From contig NZ_PGGM01000016.1 of assembly GCF_003010965.1 (NCBI RefSeq), forward strand, positions 111,580 to 175,579: a stretch of DNA of 64,000 bases, read 5' to 3'. A program made the translations under genes and the position numbers. Under the pieces are notes generated by a model. The model searched no databases. It was not told where the DNA came from and saw only the letters and a list, made by a program, of their open reading frames with translations. This DNA comes from Phyllobacterium sophorae (GTDB lineage Bacteria > Pseudomonadota > Alphaproteobacteria > Rhizobiales > Rhizobiaceae). Positions 1 through 8,554 of the stretch are shown here, piece after piece (within the stretch, counting starts at the first letter, position 1; each line of letters starts with the position of its first letter).

Positions 1-234
1 GCATTTGGCAACGCCCCGACTGCTCTCTTTCGCCTGCTGGAAATGATCGATGAAGGTGCTCCAAAGCCCGCGCTCATTCTCGGCTTTCCCGTCGGCTTCG
101 TCGGCGCCATGGAATCCAAGGCCGCGCTTGCCGAAAACAGCCGAGGCATTCCCTATGTCGTGGTGCATGGACGGCGCGGCGGCAGTGCCATGGCCGCGGC
201 CGCGATCAACGCGCTTGCTTCGGAGAAAGAATGA
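1..234 (+). CDS. cobH: Precorrin-8X methylmutase, C-terminal part (5' end outside the window)
   Basis: The reading frame is open from base 1 and closes at a TGA at 232-234. It begins with a [17 protein letters not shown] segment and continues through GFPVGFVGA and [12 protein letters not shown], which are the characteristic C-terminal motifs of CobH/CbiC. The enzyme moves the C-11 methyl group to C-12 of precorrin-8X, giving hydrogenobyrinic acid, in the cytoplasmic cobalamin pathway. About 77 residues are visible, so roughly two thirds of the protein lies upstream. The stop overlaps the start of cobI in an ATGA arrangement, which indicates one operon with translational coupling. Confidence 0.9.
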   Translation, partial: AFGNAPTALFRLLEMIDEGAPKPALILGFPVGFVGAMESKAALAENSRGIPYVVVHGRRGGSAMAAAAINALASEKE

Positions 235-980
235 TGCCGCAACCAGGCCGGCTTTTCGGGCTGGGCGTTGGCCCCGGCGACCCTGAACTCATCACATTGA
301 AGGCGTTGCGGCTGCTGCAAGCTGCGCCCGTCGTCGCCTATCATGCCGCCAAGGGCAAGAAGGGCAATGCACTGACCATCGTCGAGCGCTATCTCAACGA
401 TAATCAGTTGCTGGTGCCCCTCATCTATCCGGTCACAACCGAAATATTGCCTGCGCACATGAATTACGAAGCCATTGTCAGCGATTTCTATGGTGAGATC
501 ACCGGCGTCCTGCGTGCGCATCTCGATGCGGGGCAGGATGTGGCGGTAATCGCAGAAGGTGATCCCTTCTTCTATGGCTCCTTCATGTATATCCATGACC
601 GGCTGGCAGAAGATTATCAAACCGAAGTCGTGCCGGGCGTGTGCTCCATTCTGGGCGGCGCCGCCGTGCTCGGCGCGCCCCTTGTCTATCGCAATCAGAC
701 GCTGACCGTCCTGTCGGGAGTCCTGCCTTCGGAAGACTTGAAGGTACGGCTAGGGGCCACGGAAGCGGCCGCTATCATGAAGCTCGGCAAGAATCTTGCA
801 AAGGTACGCGGTGTGATCGAGGAACTCGGTCTGATGGACCGGGCGCTCTATGTCGAACGCGCAACAATGGATGCGCAGCGCATAGTTCCGCTTGCCGAGG
901 TGGATCCGGACACTTCTCCCTATTTTTCGCTCATTCTCGTACCAGGTGAAAAATGGCAAGGCGGTAGCGAATGCCCGTAA
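231..980 (+). CDS. cobI: Precorrin-2 C(20)-methyltransferase
   Basis: The product has 249 residues, the usual length for CobI. It transfers a methyl group from S-adenosylmethionine to C-20 of precorrin-2, giving precorrin-3A. The N-terminal GVGPGDPEL motif (residues 12-20) and the later [10 protein letters not shown] segment are the SAM-binding signatures of the tetrapyrrole methylase family. A GGAG stands five bases before the first of two adjacent ATG codons, so residue 1 or 2 is the start. The gene overlaps cobH by four bases and the next gene by ten, so it is a middle member of the cob operon. Confidence 0.93.
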   Translation: MMPQPGRLFGLGVGPGDPELITLKALRLLQAAPVVAYHAAKGKKGNALTIVERYLNDNQLLVPLIYPVTTEILPAHMNYEAIVSDFYGEITGVLRAHLDAGQDVAVIAEGDPFFYGSFMYIHDRLAEDYQTEVVPGVCSILGGAAVLGAPLVYRNQTLTVLSGVLPSEDLKVRLGATEAAAIMKLGKNLAKVRGVIEELGLMDRALYVERATMDAQRIVPLAEVDPDTSPYFSLILVPGEKWQGGSECP

Positions 981-2410
981 TTCTGGTTCTTTCGGCGCTC
1001 GGCATGGAAACCGCGCTCCGCATCAAGGCAGGCCTACCCGGTGCGGCCATCTACGGGTTTGAGGGTCGTGTCGAGGGCGCCGATGTGAGCTTCAGCAATT
1101 TTGGTGAAACGATCCGCGAGCACTACCAAAGCGGACAGACAATCATTGCGCTTTGTGCTGCCGGCATCACCATTCGCTCACTGGCTTTGATTCTCGACAA
1201 CAAGGGCGCAGAACCGCCCGTTCTTGCCGTAGCCGATGATGGGAGCGCCGTGGTTCCGCTTCTGGGCGGCACAGCGGGAGTTAACGTTCTTGCGCGCCAG
1301 ATTGCTCAGATTCTCGATGTTGCGCCGGCTATCACGACGTCGGGAGAGCTTCGCTTCGGCACATGCCTGCTTAATCCGCCTCCGGAATTCATCTTGAAAA
1401 ATCCAGAGGATGCCAAGACTTTCATCTCTGATCTGCTTGCGGGTAAAACTGTCCGAATTGAAGGAGATGCACCGTGGCTCAAGGAAGCGCGGCTACCGTT
1501 GGATGATAGTGGCGAACTTCTCATTCGCGTGACCACTTCCGATGCTGCACCACAAGAAGGCGAGCTGATCTTTCAGCCGAGGAAAGACCCGGTCATCAAT
1601 GCCGCCACCTCAGAGGATATCGGCGCTGGCGCACCCAAACGGGGCAGACTCGCAGTTGTGGGACTTGGTCCCGGCGATCCCGATTTCATGATTCCCGTTG
1701 TCAAACAGGAGATTGCCCGCGCCGAAATTATCCTTGGCTACGAGACCTATGTCCGTATGGCGGGGCCTTTCCGCCCCGACCAGACTGTGCACATGACCGA
1801 TAATCGCGAGGAGATGCAGCGCGCACGTCATGCCTTCGAACTTGCGGCAACCGGCCGCTCGGTCGTGATGATTTCTTCCGGCGATCCGGGCGTTTTTGCC
1901 ATGGCGGCGGCTGTGATTGAGGCTCTGCACGACTCCGACGATCCCACCTGGCACAATGTGCACCTCGAGATCCTGCCAGGTGTTTCTGCTGCGCTCGCCG
2001 CGGCCAGTCATAGTGGCGCACCGCTTGGTCATGATTTCTGCATCCTGTCGCTATCCGACAACCTTAAGCCATGGGACATTATCGAAAAGCGCATAGCACT
2101 GGCTGCCGAAGCAGACTTCGCCATGGCCTTCTACAACCCGATCTCCAAGCCGCGTCCGTGGCAACTGCCACGTGCCATCGAAATCCTGCGCCAGTATCGC
2201 AGCCCGGAAACGCCGATCGTACTCGGACGGGATATCGGCCGGCCCGGGGCATCCTTGCGGGTCATTCCACTCGCAGAGCTGACCCCGCAACAGGTCGACA
2301 TGCGAACCGTGATCATCGTTGGTTCCTCCCTCACCCGCAGTTTTGACCGTATCGACGGTGGCAAATGGGTCTATACGCCGCGCTGGTATGGGACCAAGCC
2401 TGAGGTCTGA
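971..2410 (+). CDS. cobJ: Fused CbiG-like / precorrin-3B C(17)-methyltransferase
   Basis: At 479 residues this is about twice the length of a stand-alone CobJ. Residues 1 to about 125 resemble the CbiG N-terminal domain, including GITIRSLAL and a [23 protein letters not shown] stretch. Residues 130-205 look like a CbiG middle domain. From about residue 225 there is a complete CobJ/CbiH methylase domain with [32 protein letters not shown] and [12 protein letters not shown]. CobJ methylates C-17 of precorrin-3B and contracts the ring. In the anaerobic pathway CbiG opens the ring lactone, so the N-terminal domain has no obvious step in the aerobic route and may be accessory. It overlaps cobI by ten bases. 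Confidence 0.85.
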   Translation: MPVILVLSALGMETALRIKAGLPGAAIYGFEGRVEGADVSFSNFGETIREHYQSGQTIIALCAAGITIRSLALILDNKGAEPPVLAVADDGSAVVPLLGGTAGVNVLARQIAQILDVAPAITTSGELRFGTCLLNPPPEFILKNPEDAKTFISDLLAGKTVRIEGDAPWLKEARLPLDDSGELLIRVTTSDAAPQEGELIFQPRKDPVINAATSEDIGAGAPKRGRLAVVGLGPGDPDFMIPVVKQEIARAEIILGYETYVRMAGPFRPDQTVHMTDNREEMQRARHAFELAATGRSVVMISSGDPGVFAMAAAVIEALHDSDDPTWHNVHLEILPGVSAALAAASHSGAPLGHDFCILSLSDNLKPWDIIEKRIALAAEADFAMAFYNPISKPRPWQLPRAIEILRQYRSPETPIVLGRDIGRPGASLRVIPLAELTPQQVDMRTVIIVGSSLTRSFDRIDGGKWVYTPRWYGTKPEV

Positions 2411-2561
2411 GGTCAAAAACTCACGACCGGTTGAAGGAAGATCATTTGACCGGGCGGACGGATGCCGGAAAAAGGACTGAGCGCTTCGTTTTTGTGTCGA
2501 CGCGTTTCAACGCTGCTCTTTATGATCCAGCGAGTTCAGATCGCCTGCATCCGGAGTTCCC

Positions 2562-3416
2562 ATGCCAGACAAGAATTACGTCCTCACCCTCTCCTGCGAA
2601 GACAAGCCTGGCATCGTTGCCTCGGTGACGACAGAACTTGCCGGGATGGATGCCAATATTGCGGAGAGCAACCAGTTCTGGGACCGGCAGACCAATCGCT
2701 TCTTCATGCGCATCGCCTTCACTGCAGCTGAAGGCACGACCAAAGACGATGTGGAACGTGCCCTCAAGCCCGCCATCGACCGCTTCGACATGAAGACCAC
2801 TTTGGTCGATCAGGCGAAGAAGCCGAAGATCATCATCATGGTGTCGAAGTTCGACCATGCCCTGTTGCATCTGTTCTACCAGATCAAGGTTGGCTGGCTC
2901 GATGCCGATGTCGCCGCCATCGTCTCCAACCACGAGGACAGCCGCCGCTTTGCCGAGCATGAGGGCATCCCCTATCACGTGCTGCCGGTATCCAGGGACA
3001 ACAAGAAGGAACAGGAAGAGGCGCTGCTGCAGATCGTCAAGGACACCGGTGCCGACCTCGTCATCCTCGCCCGCTACATGCAGGTGCTGTCCGACAATCT
3101 GTCGAAGCGGCTGTTCGGCAAGGTGATCAACATCCACCATTCGTTCCTGCCCAGCTTCAAGGGCGCCAAGCCCTATCACCAGGCGCATGAGCGCGGTGTC
3201 AAGCTGATCGGTGCCACCGCGCATTATGTCACCCCGGACCTCGACGAAGGTCCGATCATCGAGCAGGAGACCGAACGGGTCAGCCACGCGATGAGCGCCG
3301 AGGATTTTGTGGCCACCGGCCGCGATATCGAAAGCCGGGTGCTGGCACGGGCGGTGAAGAAGCACCTCGAATCCCGCGTCATGCTCAACGGCCACAAGAC
3401 CGTGGTGTTCGGATAA
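2562..3416 (+). CDS. purU: Formyltetrahydrofolate deformylase
   Basis: The product has 284 residues, the standard PurU length. It hydrolyses 10-formyltetrahydrofolate to formate and tetrahydrofolate, balancing one-carbon pools in purine and glycine metabolism. Residues 1-85 form an ACT domain (LSCEDKPGIVASVTTEL) and the rest is a formyltransferase fold with the NIHHSFLPSFKGAKPY core and a downstream DEGPIIEQE. A GGAG lies six bases before the ATG. The gene is visibly richer in G/C-ending codons than the cob genes before it and the dehydrogenase after it. A 151-base gap separates it from cobJ, so it probably has its own promoter. Confidence 0.95.
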   Translation: MPDKNYVLTLSCEDKPGIVASVTTELAGMDANIAESNQFWDRQTNRFFMRIAFTAAEGTTKDDVERALKPAIDRFDMKTTLVDQAKKPKIIIMVSKFDHALLHLFYQIKVGWLDADVAAIVSNHEDSRRFAEHEGIPYHVLPVSRDNKKEQEEALLQIVKDTGADLVILARYMQVLSDNLSKRLFGKVINIHHSFLPSFKGAKPYHQAHERGVKLIGATAHYVTPDLDEGPIIEQETERVSHAMSAEDFVATGRDIESRVLARAVKKHLESRVMLNGHKTVVFG

Positions 3417-3435
3417 ACATCACGGCATTGCAGTC

Positions 3436-4359
3436 CTATTGACCTGCGAAATATTTTTCGAGATTGGAGACAACCCGGTCGGCCATGGCCTTCCGGGTTT
3501 CGACCGTCGCGCTGCCCATATGCGGTTGCAGAACAACGTTACTCAGTGCAAACAAGGCTTCGGGAACATTCGGCTCGTCTACAAATACGTCGAGTCCGGC
3601 ACGGCCGAGCTCGCCCGATTGCAGCAGTTCCACCAGCGCCACCTCATCAACCACGGTTCCGCGTGCGATATTGATAAATGTGCCCTGCGGTCCAAGAGCC
3701 TTTAGCACTTCGCGGGAAACAATGCCCTGGGTTGCGTCGCCGCCCGGCAGGATCGCGATCAAGGCGGCGCAATCACGGGCCATAGCAACCAGATCAGGGT
3801 AGTAAGCGTAGGAAACGTCCGGCTTTTTGTTGCGAGTGTGGTAGGTCACCTCACAGCCGAAGGCCAGGAGTTTTTCCGCAATAACGCTACCGATACGCCC
3901 GAGCCCGACGAGCCCGACCCTTTTGCCTTCAATTCCCTGCGCTAGCGGCGGCGTTTCGCCTTTGGCCCAACGCCCATCCCGCACGAAACGATCATTGGCG
4001 GCAATGTCCCGGGTCGTGGCGAGCAACAACGAGATCGCCATGTTCGCGGTGTCCTCATTAAGCACGTCTGGTGTATTGGCAACCTTGATCCCCTTCTTGT
4101 TTGCATAGGCCACATCCAGGGAATCGGTGCCGACGCCAAAGGAAGAAACGATTTCAACTGCAGGTAACAGGTCTATCATGTCTGCCTTCAGACCCGTAAA
4201 GGTGCTTGTGACAGCCGCCTGGAAGCGCCCTGCATTTTGCTGCAGAAAGTGTAGAGCGTCTTTTTCCTCATAGAGTCTCTCGACAGCATAACGCTTTTCC
4301 AGCTCCTCGAGTAAATAAGGCATAAGCGGACCGAGCACGAGAACCGGTTGTTTTGGCAT
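3436..4359 (-). CDS. D-2-hydroxyacid dehydrogenase (glyoxylate/hydroxypyruvate reductase type)
   Basis: The product has 307 residues and belongs to the NAD(P)-dependent D-isomer 2-hydroxyacid dehydrogenases. The nucleotide-binding GLVGLGRIGSVIA motif is in the middle. The catalytic Arg is in NIARGTVVDE, the Glu in DVFVDEPNVP and the His in LQPHMGSAT. I chose the ATG at 4359 because AAAGGA lies nine bases upstream; the frame continues open 81 bases further without family similarity. It ends 19 bases from the convergent purU and is divergent from a flavin lactate dehydrogenase, which suggests hydroxyacid metabolism. The exact substrate (hydroxypyruvate, glyoxylate or phenylpyruvate analogues) cannot be told from the sequence. 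Confidence 0.85.
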   Translation of the reverse strand: MPKQPVLVLGPLMPYLLEELEKRYAVERLYEEKDALHFLQQNAGRFQAAVTSTFTGLKADMIDLLPAVEIVSSFGVGTDSLDVAYANKKGIKVANTPDVLNEDTANMAISLLLATTRDIAANDRFVRDGRWAKGETPPLAQGIEGKRVGLVGLGRIGSVIAEKLLAFGCEVTYHTRNKKPDVSYAYYPDLVAMARDCAALIAILPGGDATQGIVSREVLKALGPQGTFINIARGTVVDEVALVELLQSGELGRAGLDVFVDEPNVPEALFALSNVVLQPHMGSATVETRKAMADRVVSNLEKYFAGQ

Positions 4360-4569
4360 CGAATCATATCCTTTGGTGCACCATTCAGCGTTATTGCAGA
4401 CCATAGCGAAATTTTTGGAGTGAAGACAAACCCTTGTCATCGTATTTATCTATGAAGTATGTACTCGTATATGATGTATCAGACCGACGGCAGGAATTTC
4501 GTTCTGGCACTTGCATTGGAGCATCCATTAGTATGAGAACAACGGATCAAAGGGCTTCGGGACGGAAAA

Positions 4570-5757
4570 ATGCCAAAGACAGTTGAAATCGCCGATCTGA
4601 AAAAAATCGCGCAGCGCCGCGTACCAAAAATGTTTTTCGACTATGCCGACTCGGGTGCGTGGACCGAAAGCACTTACCGCGCCAATGAAGAAGATTTCCG
4701 CAAGATTCAGCTGCGCCAGCGTGTCGCTGTCGACATGACCGACCGGACACTTGAAAGCACCATGATTGGCCAGAAGGTCTCGATGCCAGTCGCTCTCGCG
4801 CCCACCGGACTTACCGGCATGCAACATGCGGATGGCGAGATGCTGGCAGCTCAGGCGGCCGAAGAGTTTGGTGTTCCCTTCACGCTCTCAACCATGAGTA
4901 TTTGTTCGATTGAGGACGTTGCGTCGGCAACGACCAAGCCGTTCTGGTTCCAGCTCTACGTGATGCGCGACCGTGACTTCATCTACAATCTGATCGATCG
5001 CGCCAAAGCGGCCAAGTGTTCCGCCCTGGTTCTGACGCTCGACCTGCAAATTCTCGGCCAGCGTCACAAGGATATTCGCAACGGTCTTTCCGCCCCGCCG
5101 AAATTCACGCCGAAACATATCTGGCAAATGGCCACCCGCCCGCATTGGTGCATCGGTATGCTCAAGACGCAGCGCCGCACATTCCGCAACATCGTCGGTC
5201 ATGCCAAGGGTGTTGGAGACCTATCATCGCTGTCGACCTGGACTGCGGAACAGTTTGATCCGCGCCTGTCGTGGAATGATGTCGCATGGATCAAGGAACG
5301 CTGGGGCGGCAAACTCATCATCAAGGGAATCCTCGATGTGGAGGATGCAAAAATGGCGGTCTCAACCGGCGCTGATGCCATTATCGTATCCAATCACGGG
5401 GGCCGCCAGCTTGACGGCGCGCCATCATCGATTTCTGTTCTCGCCGATATTGTTGATGCCGTAGGTGACAAGATCGAAGTACTTTTCGATGGCGGCATTC
5501 GGTCCGGACAGGATGTATTGAAAGCCCTCGCGATCGGCGCCAAAGGTACCTTTATCGGCCGGGCATTTCTCTACGGCCTCGGCGCAGGCGGCAAGCAGGG
5601 TGTCACCGAAGCGTTGGAAATTATCCGCAAGGAACTCGATATCACCATGGCCTTATGCGGGGAACGGGACGTGAAAAATCTCGATCGCAACAATCTCTAC
5701 AAGAGCGGTCTTGAGACCAAACCGCGCATGGCCGAGGTCAAGAAGAAGCGCGGCTGA
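4570..5757 (+). CDS. lldD: FMN-dependent alpha-hydroxyacid (L-lactate) dehydrogenase
   Basis: The product has 395 residues. It is an FMN alpha-hydroxyacid dehydrogenase that oxidises L-lactate or a similar acid at the inner membrane and passes electrons to the respiratory chain. Recognisable segments are the N-terminal RRVPKMFFDYADSGAWTE, the FMN-binding ALAPTGLTGM, the catalytic His in VSNHGGRQLDG, and the phosphate-binding FDGGIRSGQDVLKALAIGA. The basic C-terminal tail (MAEVKKKRG) is typical of these proteins. It is transcribed divergently from the D-hydroxyacid dehydrogenase across about 210 bases and is followed by a strong hairpin terminator. Other family members, such as glycolate oxidase or mandelate dehydrogenase, remain possible. 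Confidence 0.85.
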   Translation: MPKTVEIADLKKIAQRRVPKMFFDYADSGAWTESTYRANEEDFRKIQLRQRVAVDMTDRTLESTMIGQKVSMPVALAPTGLTGMQHADGEMLAAQAAEEFGVPFTLSTMSICSIEDVASATTKPFWFQLYVMRDRDFIYNLIDRAKAAKCSALVLTLDLQILGQRHKDIRNGLSAPPKFTPKHIWQMATRPHWCIGMLKTQRRTFRNIVGHAKGVGDLSSLSTWTAEQFDPRLSWNDVAWIKERWGGKLIIKGILDVEDAKMAVSTGADAIIVSNHGGRQLDGAPSSISVLADIVDAVGDKIEVLFDGGIRSGQDVLKALAIGAKGTFIGRAFLYGLGAGGKQGVTEALEIIRKELDITMALCGERDVKNLDRNNLYKSGLETKPRMAEVKKKRG

Positions 5758-5775
5758 TAGCTGCAGATCAACAAG

Positions 5776-5797
5776 AACCCCGGAATTTCCGGGGTTT
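5776..5797 (+). terminator. Hairpin terminator after the lactate dehydrogenase gene
   Basis: A perfect ten-base-pair stem (AACCCCGGAA / TTCCGGGGTT) with a one-base loop starts 18 bases after the stop codon and is followed by a short T run. It separates lldD from the convergent glycosyltransferase gene. Confidence 0.75.
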
Positions 5798-5887
5798 ATG
5801 TTGGGTGAATCAGATGGTCTTCATCACTCGGAATCAATTGCATTCCTAGCGGGCCACCACTCATCGGCATTGTTCTGCCAGTGCTTT

Positions 5888-6514
5888 TTATACAATGATG
5901 TTGAGAATACCCTGCTCGACCTTGTCCATAACCCACTGGCGCTCATCCCCCCATGCGTGGCGCTTCCATCCTTCCCAGGTAAACCCGCAAAGAACGATCT
6001 TCCATTCAGCTGGATCGAAATTCTGGAGAATATACGTCAGACCGAAGTAGCCAGTGCTCGGGAAAATTTCTCTGCGCTTGGCTTCGGGTATCCCGAGTAC
6101 ATCGCAACCATCCCTATAAAAGTGGGGTGGAAGCAAGAGGATAGCCTTGCCGGCGGCGCCAAACGCGTCAATCGCCTGTAGCGTCCAATCGCCTCTCCTT
6201 CCCTTCAGCCGTGAGAGAAGGTGAGGTTGCCTGAAGTACTCTGCGATGATCTGCGGATGATAGGCGAAGACGACCTGCGAAGCGCCCTGAACGATTGGTG
6301 AATTGAAATAAGCAGGATCGGAAAGGCGGCGCTGCATCGGCTTGCCGGAATTGCAAACGAACAGCAAATCCGTTCTGGTCCCGGAAAACTCCTTTGACAA
6401 TTTCGGTTCATTGAAACGCACAACCAGATCTGATTGATCGACCATATCAGAAAGGTCATTTTTGATCGGGCCATTACCGACAATAAAGATTGTCTTACGC
6501 TGGTCAGTTGTCAT
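5888..6514 (-). CDS. GT29-like (sialyltransferase-fold) glycosyltransferase
   Basis: The product has 208 residues. The beginning, TIFIVGNGPIKNDLSDMVDQSD followed by VVRFNEPKLS, resembles the nucleotide-binding motif of glycosyltransferase family 29. A later FPSTGYFGLTYIL matches the second conserved motif, and the FTWEGWKRHAWGDE tail carries the terminal His/Glu region. Similar rhizobial proteins are sometimes labelled urease operon accessory proteins, but no urease gene is nearby. There is no signal peptide or membrane segment, so it would act in the cytoplasm, perhaps on a surface glycan. The ATG at 6514 is preceded by a TTG in frame. It lies downstream of the 3' end of tRNA-Glu, a common place for acquired genes. 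Confidence 0.6.
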   Translation of the reverse strand: MTTDQRKTIFIVGNGPIKNDLSDMVDQSDLVVRFNEPKLSKEFSGTRTDLLFVCNSGKPMQRRLSDPAYFNSPIVQGASQVVFAYHPQIIAEYFRQPHLLSRLKGRRGDWTLQAIDAFGAAGKAILLLPPHFYRDGCDVLGIPEAKRREIFPSTGYFGLTYILQNFDPAEWKIVLCGFTWEGWKRHAWGDERQWVMDKVEQGILNIIV

Positions 6515-6682
6515 CAATTGATTCTTGGTTGGCTGAAGTAGCTGGCAGGAGTTTTGATCTTAGCACTGGTTTGTGCGGTAATGCCTATGCTCTATGGCAA
6601 AATAGCGCCTTTTGGCAAAAACTGTGTCAACGCGGACAATTCCGAAACGCACGCTTGCGCCGCAACAGGAAGCATGAGCCGC

Positions 6683-6757
6683 TGGTACGCCCAAGGGGAA
6701 TCGAACCCCTGTTTGCGCCGTGAGAGGGCGCCGTCCTGACCGCTAGACGATGGGCGC
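6683..6757 (-). tRNA. tRNA-Glu (anticodon CTC)
   Basis: The minus strand folds into a 75-base cloverleaf. The acceptor arm is GCGCCCA paired with TGGGCGT (terminal G-T wobble), and the D arm contains TCGTCTAGCGGTCAGGAC. The anticodon stem is GCGCC/GGCGC with loop CTCTCAC, giving anticodon CTC. The T arm is AGGGG-TTCGATT-CCCCT, and the CCA end is encoded. It decodes GAG. Confidence 0.95.
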
Positions 6758-6777
6758 ATAGCAGGTTGATCACGCGG

Positions 6778-6805
6778 GTATAATCAAGCTGCCGGGAAAG
6801 TGCAA
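6778..6805 (-). promoter_or_regulatory. Candidate sigma-70 type promoter of tRNA-Glu
   Basis: On the minus strand TTGCAC (6805-6800) and TTATAC (6783-6778) are separated by 16 bases. The -10 box ends 20 bases before the tRNA 5' end, a suitable distance for a short leader. Confidence 0.5.
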
Positions 6806-6848
6806 TATTGTTTTGCGCGTCCTTTGACGTTAACGCGCCCCGTTTCAG

Positions 6849-7247
6849 CTAATTGCCCACTGCCTCCGATATTCGCGCGATGACACGCTTGGTCGTGACA
6901 TCATAAAGAAGAATCTGCCGGCTGCCGTCGCCGAGCCTTGTCTCAAGGGAGAGCGTATTCTCCGAAAGATTATGAGACAGGATGCGTGTGCCCGGATCGA
7001 GCGTGATCGCCTCGCCCTCAAGCGCAGCTCCAAGCGCCTGTCCCGCGGTCTGCGACCGTGTGACCGTCGCCACCTCCTGCACCGGCTGGTTAATCTTGTA
7101 GACAATGGCGGCGAGCACAGCCATAAGACCAATCACCATAATGCCGATGGAAACAGCCAGAAGCCGAATCATTTTGCGGCGAACCCGCTCCATTGCGGGA
7201 TCGAGCGGTTCTTCTTCCCCATCAAGGTCTTGGTTGATATTGGCCAT
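6849..7247 (-). CDS. Small single-pass membrane protein (DUF6476-like)
   Basis: The product has 132 residues. The acidic N terminus (DLDGEEEPLDPAMERV) is followed by basic residues and one membrane helix at about residues 26-49. The periplasmic-side C-terminal domain contains VTRSQTAGQALGAALEGE and ILLYDVTTKRVIARI. It resembles small rhizobial proteins classed as DUF6476, whose function is unknown. I chose the ATG at 7247 because GGAG is nine bases upstream; for the ATG at 7256 the same GGAG would be directly adjacent. It is divergent from the pseudouridine synthase gene, with only 54 bases between the starts. Confidence 0.7.
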   Translation of the reverse strand: MANINQDLDGEEEPLDPAMERVRRKMIRLLAVSIGIMVIGLMAVLAAIVYKINQPVQEVATVTRSQTAGQALGAALEGEAITLDPGTRILSHNLSENTLSLETRLGDGSRQILLYDVTTKRVIARISEAVGN

Positions 7248-7301
7248 ATACGGCATCTCCGAGGTTCGAAACCAAGCCTCTGTAACGAAGGGACGAGGTC
7301 T

Positions 7302-8306
7302 TTGAAAGAACTAATTACCAATTTCGAGGCAACCGGCAAAAGGCTGGACGCGTGGCTTTCTGCTCAGCTGGCACCAGATCTGTCGCGAAATCGCATTCAA
7401 TCGCTTATCAGTGAGGGACAGGTAAGCGTTGACGGCAAAACCATCCGTGAGGCCAAGCACAAGCTTCGCGAGGGTGCCAGCATCACAATCGCGATCCCGG
7501 AGCCTGAGGATGCGACACCCAAGGGCGAAGAAATAGCGCTCGACATTCTGTACGAAGACGCTGATCTCGTCGTTATCAACAAACCTGCCGGGCTGGTGGT
7601 GCACCCGGGCAACGGCAATTGGACCGGCACGCTCGTCAATGCGTTGATCCATCACTGCGGCGACACTCTGTCGGGCATTGGCGGCGTTAAGCGGCCGGGC
7701 ATTGTGCATCGCCTGGACAAAGAAACCAGCGGCGTTATGGTCGTGGCCAAAAACGACCTTGCCCACCGCCATCTGAGCGCCCAATTTGCTGATCACGGGC
7801 GCACGGGTGATCTGGAGAGGGCATATCTTGCCATCGTCTGGGGAACGCCCGACCGTAAAACCGGAACGATCGATGCCCCGCTTGGACGCTCCCATCGCGA
7901 TCGCACCAAGCAGGCCGTAGTGCATGAAGAGCGCGACGACGCACGCCATGCCGTTACTCATTTCGAGGTTCAGGAGAGGTTCGGTGCAAAAGAAGATGCT
8001 ACCGCCCTTGCCTCTCTCATCGAATGCCGGTTGGAAACTGGCAGAACACATCAGATCCGTGTTCATATGGCTCATATTGGTCATCCGCTTGTAGGTGATC
8101 TGGAATATGGCAGCGCCTACAAAACGAAGGCGAACAAACTCGCGGAACCACTGCAAAGCATCGTCAAGGGATTCAACCGGCAAGCGCTCCATGCCAGGCT
8201 TCTTGCGTTCGAACACCCTTCCACCGGAGAAATATTGCATTTTGAAGCACCTTTACCGGTCGACATGGGCCAGCTGCTTGAGGCATTTCGCACCGGTAGC
8301 TTCTGA
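7302..8306 (+). CDS. rluD: RluD-family 23S rRNA pseudouridine synthase
   Basis: The product has about 334 residues. It isomerises uridines to pseudouridine in 23S rRNA; RluD acts on helix 69. An N-terminal S4 RNA-binding domain (LSRNRIQSLISEGQVSVDG) precedes the catalytic domain, which has VINKPAGLVVHPG, the catalytic Asp in HRLDKETSGV, and RTHQIRVHMAHIGHPLVGD. The frame is open far upstream, but similarity begins at KELITNFEA. I therefore place the start at a TTG (7302) with AAGGG nine bases before it. The family is clear; assignment to RluD rather than RluC or another member is by resemblance only. Confidence 0.85.
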   Translation: MKELITNFEATGKRLDAWLSAQLAPDLSRNRIQSLISEGQVSVDGKTIREAKHKLREGASITIAIPEPEDATPKGEEIALDILYEDADLVVINKPAGLVVHPGNGNWTGTLVNALIHHCGDTLSGIGGVKRPGIVHRLDKETSGVMVVAKNDLAHRHLSAQFADHGRTGDLERAYLAIVWGTPDRKTGTIDAPLGRSHRDRTKQAVVHEERDDARHAVTHFEVQERFGAKEDATALASLIECRLETGRTHQIRVHMAHIGHPLVGDLEYGSAYKTKANKLAEPLQSIVKGFNRQALHARLLAFEHPSTGEILHFEAPLPVDMGQLLEAFRTGSF

Positions 8307-8554
8307 TCGGATTATTTTTCAAAGGGACGGAACAATTTCGCCTCCAACGTATTCATAAGAACAGACGCTCAAATCCTGACTCGATTGTTCACGTTTATGT
8401 GACACAATGTTTCGTTGCTTTATGCATCGTGTTTTTGACAAAATGATACCTATATATTGATGGCACCAATCTGTTCGCGCCAAGCTCTTGGGCGGGCAGC
8501 TGTTGCGGACCCGCCGATAATGGGGGTCAATTCCAAAATGAGGAGGGGTGCTCT

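Noticed and set aside
2520..3395. Long minus-strand frame opposite purU
   Set aside because: It mirrors the codon bias of purU, has no recognisable domain, and purU itself is certain.
4440..4569. TGAT-GT-ATCA palindrome at 4472-4481 as a GntR operator for lldD
   Set aside because: The site is short and no regulator gene is adjacent, so it could be chance.
6554..6739. Plus-strand frame with a hydrophobic start near tRNA-Glu
   Set aside because: It runs antisense through the whole tRNA and has no family similarity, so it is taken as chance.
5758..6760. Genomic island integrated at tRNA-Glu
   Set aside because: There is no integrase and no direct repeat of the tRNA 3' end on the far side of the single glycosyltransferase gene.
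8400..8470. TTGACA at 8435 as the rpoH promoter
   Set aside because: No acceptable -10 box lies 16-18 bases downstream; the nearest AT-rich hexamers are too close.
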